A stretch of DNA of 64,000 nt, from assembly GCA_905234795.1 (NCBI GenBank), contig CAJOIQ010000002.1, forward strand, positions 25,665-89,664. Reading direction: 5' to 3'. Origin of the DNA: an uncultured Bacteroidales bacterium. GTDB lineage: Bacteria > Bacteroidota > Bacteroidia > Bacteroidales > UBA932. Positions 61,163 to 64,000 of this stretch are shown here, one piece after another (within the stretch, counting starts at the first letter, position 1; each line of letters begins with the position of its first letter). The notes beneath the pieces are model-generated. The model saw nothing but the letters and a program-made list of their open reading frames with translations, made no database searches and was not told where the DNA came from. The translations under genes and the position numbers were made by a program.

Positions 61163-61843
61163 CTATTTGGCAATCTTTTTATAGTGTTTCCAGGCCAGGG
61201 TGGCGTAGCAGTAGCGGCGGGTGCTCCGGGAGGGGATGACGGCGTAGTGGAAGTGCTTTTCCTTGGCATGGGCCCGCAGAAGGCCGATGTCCCCGTAACC
61301 AGGGGCGGCCCACACGCAGCCGCGGTTGTAGGCGGTGGCGGCCAGGCGCACCTGCTCTTCCATCGGCAGGGTTTCCAGGCCGTCCTGCGTGTGCTCACCT
61401 TTTTTATTATAGGAACCGTAAGTGGCATAGAGCAGCCGCAGGAACACCCCCACATAAATCACCTGCCACTCCTCTTTTTGCAGGCGGGAAATGCGCACAC
61501 GGCGGGCCGTGGCGGTGTCGTCGGTGTCGAACCAAAGCTCATATTGCCGAGCCAGGCCGCTGCGCATCCAGGCTTTTTCCATGGCCTCCACAAAGGAGGG
61601 TTTCATCTGGAAGATGCCGATGGAAAAGTCCGGGCCACCGCCGGTGGTCACGTAGGCCCCGTAATTGGCCGTGGTTTCCATCATATCCTGCAGCCGGGAG
61701 TAGCGTTCCATCTCCGGCCACACGACGGCTTCGGCTACCAGGGGGTCCACGTCGAAGGACCGCCATACATCATACCACGCAGCGCCCCCGGAAGAGGGCG
61801 CTGTGGCAATCAAAAGACTCAGTATTAGAGCTTGTAGGTGCAA
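61163..61843 (-). CDS. Secreted lytic-transglycosylase-like protein
   Basis: The 226-residue product has a short signal peptide and elements of a lysozyme-like fold: a candidate catalytic glutamate in AVVWPEMERYSRLQ, SIGIFQMKPSFVEAM in place of the usual GLMQI motif, and AATAYNRGC in place of AYNAG. It may cut peptidoglycan. The start is a TTG at 61843 that overlaps the upstream gene by 19 bases; no ATG is available. The family seems confined to Bacteroidota as far as I know. Confidence 0.7.
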   Translation of the reverse strand: MHLQALILSLLIATAPSSGGAAWYDVWRSFDVDPLVAEAVVWPEMERYSRLQDMMETTANYGAYVTTGGGPDFSIGIFQMKPSFVEAMEKAWMRSGLARQYELWFDTDDTATARRVRISRLQKEEWQVIYVGVFLRLLYATYGSYNKKGEHTQDGLETLPMEEQVRLAATAYNRGCVWAAPGYGDIGLLRAHAKEKHFHYAVIPSRSTRRYCYATLAWKHYKKIAK

Positions 61844-63693
61844 AGGATGAGCTGGATCTTACCGTTCTCGGTGGTACCCACGTAAATCCACTGGATTTTG
61901 TCGGGATAGGCCTTCCAGGCGTGCGGCTGGAAAATCTCGTCACCTTCGGGCAGGACGATGTATCCGCCGTCGGCATTGAAGATTATTTCACGCTTGCCAT
62001 CCTGGGACTTCCAGCTCTGGTTGCCAATCTCGTAGTCGTACTTCATCTTGCTCAGTTCCTTGATGCGTTTGTCGGACAGCTTGGTCCAGGTGCCGCCGTT
62101 GAACTGATACACCTCGCCCTCGGCATTGCTGGCAAATAGGTACTTGCCGGCGGCGATGTCGTCGAAGTGGGAAGCGCCGAACACGGAGAACTCCGGGAAC
62201 CAGCCGGCGGCATAGGTGCCGGGAACGCCAGAGACAGAAACCTCGCGGATGACTTCCTCCTTGTACATGGGCGGATAGTTGGACGGGAACTCGCTGTAGG
62301 CTTCGGCCAGGATGTCACCGGCCGAAATCACCGCATTGAGCGGCATACGCCACAGGGCGCACTCGGGGATGATTTCATCGGCCACGGCCTGCCGGTTGAG
62401 CTTGATGAGCTCCGACATATTGGCCTTCATCTGGTTGAAACGCTTCTGGACATCCTCGGCCCACACCTTGGCGGCGCGGTCACGGTACGTCTTGATAATC
62501 TCCAGGGCCTGCAGGTACAGCGGATTGTACTCGGAAGCGTTGTCGGTGGCATAGATCTTTTCCTTGAGGGAGAGGATCTTCTTTCGGTCGGCGGCCGAGA
62601 ATTTGGCATCCACGGCGTTGTCGGGCACTTCCACCAGTTTCTGGACCTGCATGAAGTACTGGCTCATCTTCTGCTCCATCTCCATAATGGGAGCGGCCTT
62701 CTGCTGCATCTGGGCAATCTGACCCATCATACCGCCCATGTTGCCCATACCGGAAGCCTTCATGGTAGCGTCGCGGGTCTCGGCCTGCATACGCTTCTCA
62801 AAGGCCTCGGCCTCTTTCTTGAAAGCAGGATTCTTGGCCGACTGCTCCTTCTGGTAAGCCTTCGACTTCTTTTGGAGGGCAGCCATCTCGGGGCATTCTT
62901 TGTCCGGGTTGGAGCTGTTCATCTGGGCGCGGGTGGCGGCCTTCATCTCGGCAGCGGTAACGCCCATATATTTCTTGATGTCGGCGGCGTTGCGGTCAAA
63001 GACCTGGTCCAGGGCCGAGGTGTTCCGGTCGGCCATCATGGCCATGGCATCGGCCTCCGACATATTCTCGTACTGGGCAGCCTGCTTCTCCAGGTCATCC
63101 ACGTTCAGGTCTCCCAGCAGGGCCTTCTGTATCTTCTCCTCCAGGCGCTTGCGGTCGGCCTCGGGCAGGTTCTCATCATCCAGCATTTTGATTTCGGCTT
63201 CTGTGAGGCCGAACATGTCGCTGAGCATCTTGTTGGCCTTGTTGCGCCACATCAGGGTTTCCTCGTCCTCACAGGTGGTGTCCGCATTCAGTTCCTCGGC
63301 CCGAAGGGTCACCGCCTTGATGGCCTTGTAGTAGGCAATCTGGTTGGCCTCGGTGGGATGGGCCAACTCGGAGGCGGCTGGAACGGCGGGGAATTCGTTC
63401 ATCAGCGGGATGGGGAATTTGGCCGATGACGGCGTCACGGGGCCGTCCCAGCCGAAGGTGCTGGCGCGGCGCGGCGGCAGGGCCTGCTCTCCGGTGACAG
63501 CCTGGGGAGCGTCGGAGTCGTCGGCCTGAGACAGGGCCTGGGCCTGCTGCACATTCTGGGGCATCTTGTCTCCCAGGACGGCGTTGCCCACGGCCTGTTC
63601 GGCCTGTTGTTTCAGTTTGTTCAGAAAGCCCTGGGCCTGCGCCGGGGCGCACAGCAGCGACAGTGCTGCGATGGCAATAAACAGTTTCTTCAT
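61825..63693 (-). CDS. Large secreted protein of unknown function
   Basis: The 622-residue product has a signal peptide ending near APAQAQGF. The middle (residues about 120-420) is helical and charged, with a Met/Gly-rich stretch GMGNMGGMMGQIAQMQQ. The C-terminal part (about 480-622) looks like repeated beta strands with YLFASNAEGEVYQFNGGTW. I do not recognise the family. It lies three bases after the OmpA gene, so it may be a periplasmic envelope partner. Confidence 0.78.
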   Translation of the reverse strand: MKKLFIAIAALSLLCAPAQAQGFLNKLKQQAEQAVGNAVLGDKMPQNVQQAQALSQADDSDAPQAVTGEQALPPRRASTFGWDGPVTPSSAKFPIPLMNEFPAVPAASELAHPTEANQIAYYKAIKAVTLRAEELNADTTCEDEETLMWRNKANKMLSDMFGLTEAEIKMLDDENLPEADRKRLEEKIQKALLGDLNVDDLEKQAAQYENMSEADAMAMMADRNTSALDQVFDRNAADIKKYMGVTAAEMKAATRAQMNSSNPDKECPEMAALQKKSKAYQKEQSAKNPAFKKEAEAFEKRMQAETRDATMKASGMGNMGGMMGQIAQMQQKAAPIMEMEQKMSQYFMQVQKLVEVPDNAVDAKFSAADRKKILSLKEKIYATDNASEYNPLYLQALEIIKTYRDRAAKVWAEDVQKRFNQMKANMSELIKLNRQAVADEIIPECALWRMPLNAVISAGDILAEAYSEFPSNYPPMYKEEVIREVSVSGVPGTYAAGWFPEFSVFGASHFDDIAAGKYLFASNAEGEVYQFNGGTWTKLSDKRIKELSKMKYDYEIGNQSWKSQDGKREIIFNADGGYIVLPEGDEIFQPHAWKAYPDKIQWIYVGTTENGKIQLILCTYKL

Positions 63694-63696
63694 AGC

Positions 63697-64000
63697 TTAT
63701 TTCTTTATAAACTCTACACGACGGTTCTTGGCGCGGCCTTCGTCAGTGCTGTTAGAGGCGATGGGAACGTGGGAACCCTTGCCTACAGGGGTGAGGCGGG
63801 CCGATGCAATGCCCTGCTCTACCAGAGCGGCCACAATAGCCTCTGCGCGTTTCTGGGACAGAGGATCGTTCACCTTGTCACTGCCGGTGGCGTCGCAGTG
63901 ACCCTGGACCTCGAAGGAGATGCCGGGGTTATCCTGCATAAGCTTTGCTATGCGGTTGATTTCTATCATTGACTCAGGCTTAAGGTCTGCCTTACCGGTC
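63697..64000 (-). CDS. OmpA-family C-terminal domain protein, N-terminus outside the window
   Basis: One hundred codons of an OmpA-like peptidoglycan-binding domain are present: IEINRIAKLMQDNPG, EVQGHCDATGSDKVNDPLSQ, KRAEAIVAALV and EGRAKNRRVEFI. The frame continues past base 64000, so the protein is cut by the window edge. The domain tethers the outer membrane or a lipoprotein to the cell wall. Confidence 0.93.
   Translation of the reverse strand, partial: TGKADLKPESMIEINRIAKLMQDNPGISFEVQGHCDATGSDKVNDPLSQKRAEAIVAALVEQGIASARLTPVGKGSHVPIASNSTDEGRAKNRRVEFIKK

Overview
This 64-kb window is a chromosomal segment of a GC-rich member of the Bacteroidota, most likely order Bacteroidales and probably an anaerobic, gut-type organism. 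The evidence is the repeated use of the Bacteroidota promoter (TAnnTTTG at -7, sometimes TTTG 19 bp upstream), the gene families present (DUF4252 with an ECF sigma factor, FrdC/SdhC-type cytochrome b, DUF3109, DUF2007, GH29 fucosidase) and the oxygen-sensitive style of metabolism (HemW, U32 peptidase, a multi-Fe-S flavoprotein, HypA/HypB). No marker fixes the genus. Both window edges cut genes: metK on the left and an OmpA-family gene on the right.

Region 1 (1-15 kb) holds housekeeping genes: metK behind a predicted SAM-II riboswitch and terminator, miaA, a lipoprotein carboxylesterase, smpB, two tandem M23 peptidase-like proteins, alaS, an LptG-Fmt fusion, thiN, a tryptophan synthase beta chain (trpB2) behind a complete Trp attenuator, an orphan sdhC and pyrH. 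Palindromic repeats lie inside fmt and between fmt and thiN.

Region 2 (15-37 kb) contains an esterase, a four-gene ECF sigma operon with an autoregulatory-type promoter, aminopeptidase P, a coiled-coil membrane protein with hemW, an inactive-looking M16 protein, a TPR protein with a U32 peptidase, a lipoprotein, the pbp1A-ddl-prmC wall operon, topA, an Lrp regulator and ispD. Region 3 (37.7-44.8 kb) is the elongasome operon mreB-mreC-mreD-mrdA-rodA, ending in an S41 lipoprotein protease.

Region 4 (44.8-51.4 kb) is the accessory hot spot. A tRNA-Leu(UAA) gene is split between anticodon bases U34 and A35 by a 725-nt group I intron that encodes an HNH endonuclease. A 5.3-kb integrated element (tyrosine integrase, excisionase-like HTH, gene II-type replication protein and five unknown genes) sits directly in the 3' end of the same tRNA, bounded by 14-bp att repeats. 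A 205-bp inverted-repeat element lies just upstream of the tRNA promoter. No other locus in the window stacks this many mobile-type insertions.

Region 5 (51.4-64 kb) holds an ohrR-gpx peroxide-response pair with palindromic operators, a CDF transporter with a fucosidase, deoD, and an operon hypB / large Fe-S flavoprotein / hypA / two membrane proteins with no hydrogenase structural genes. It ends with a lytic-transglycosylase-like protein, a large secreted protein and a partial OmpA protein. All calls come from reading the sequence; no database search was run.
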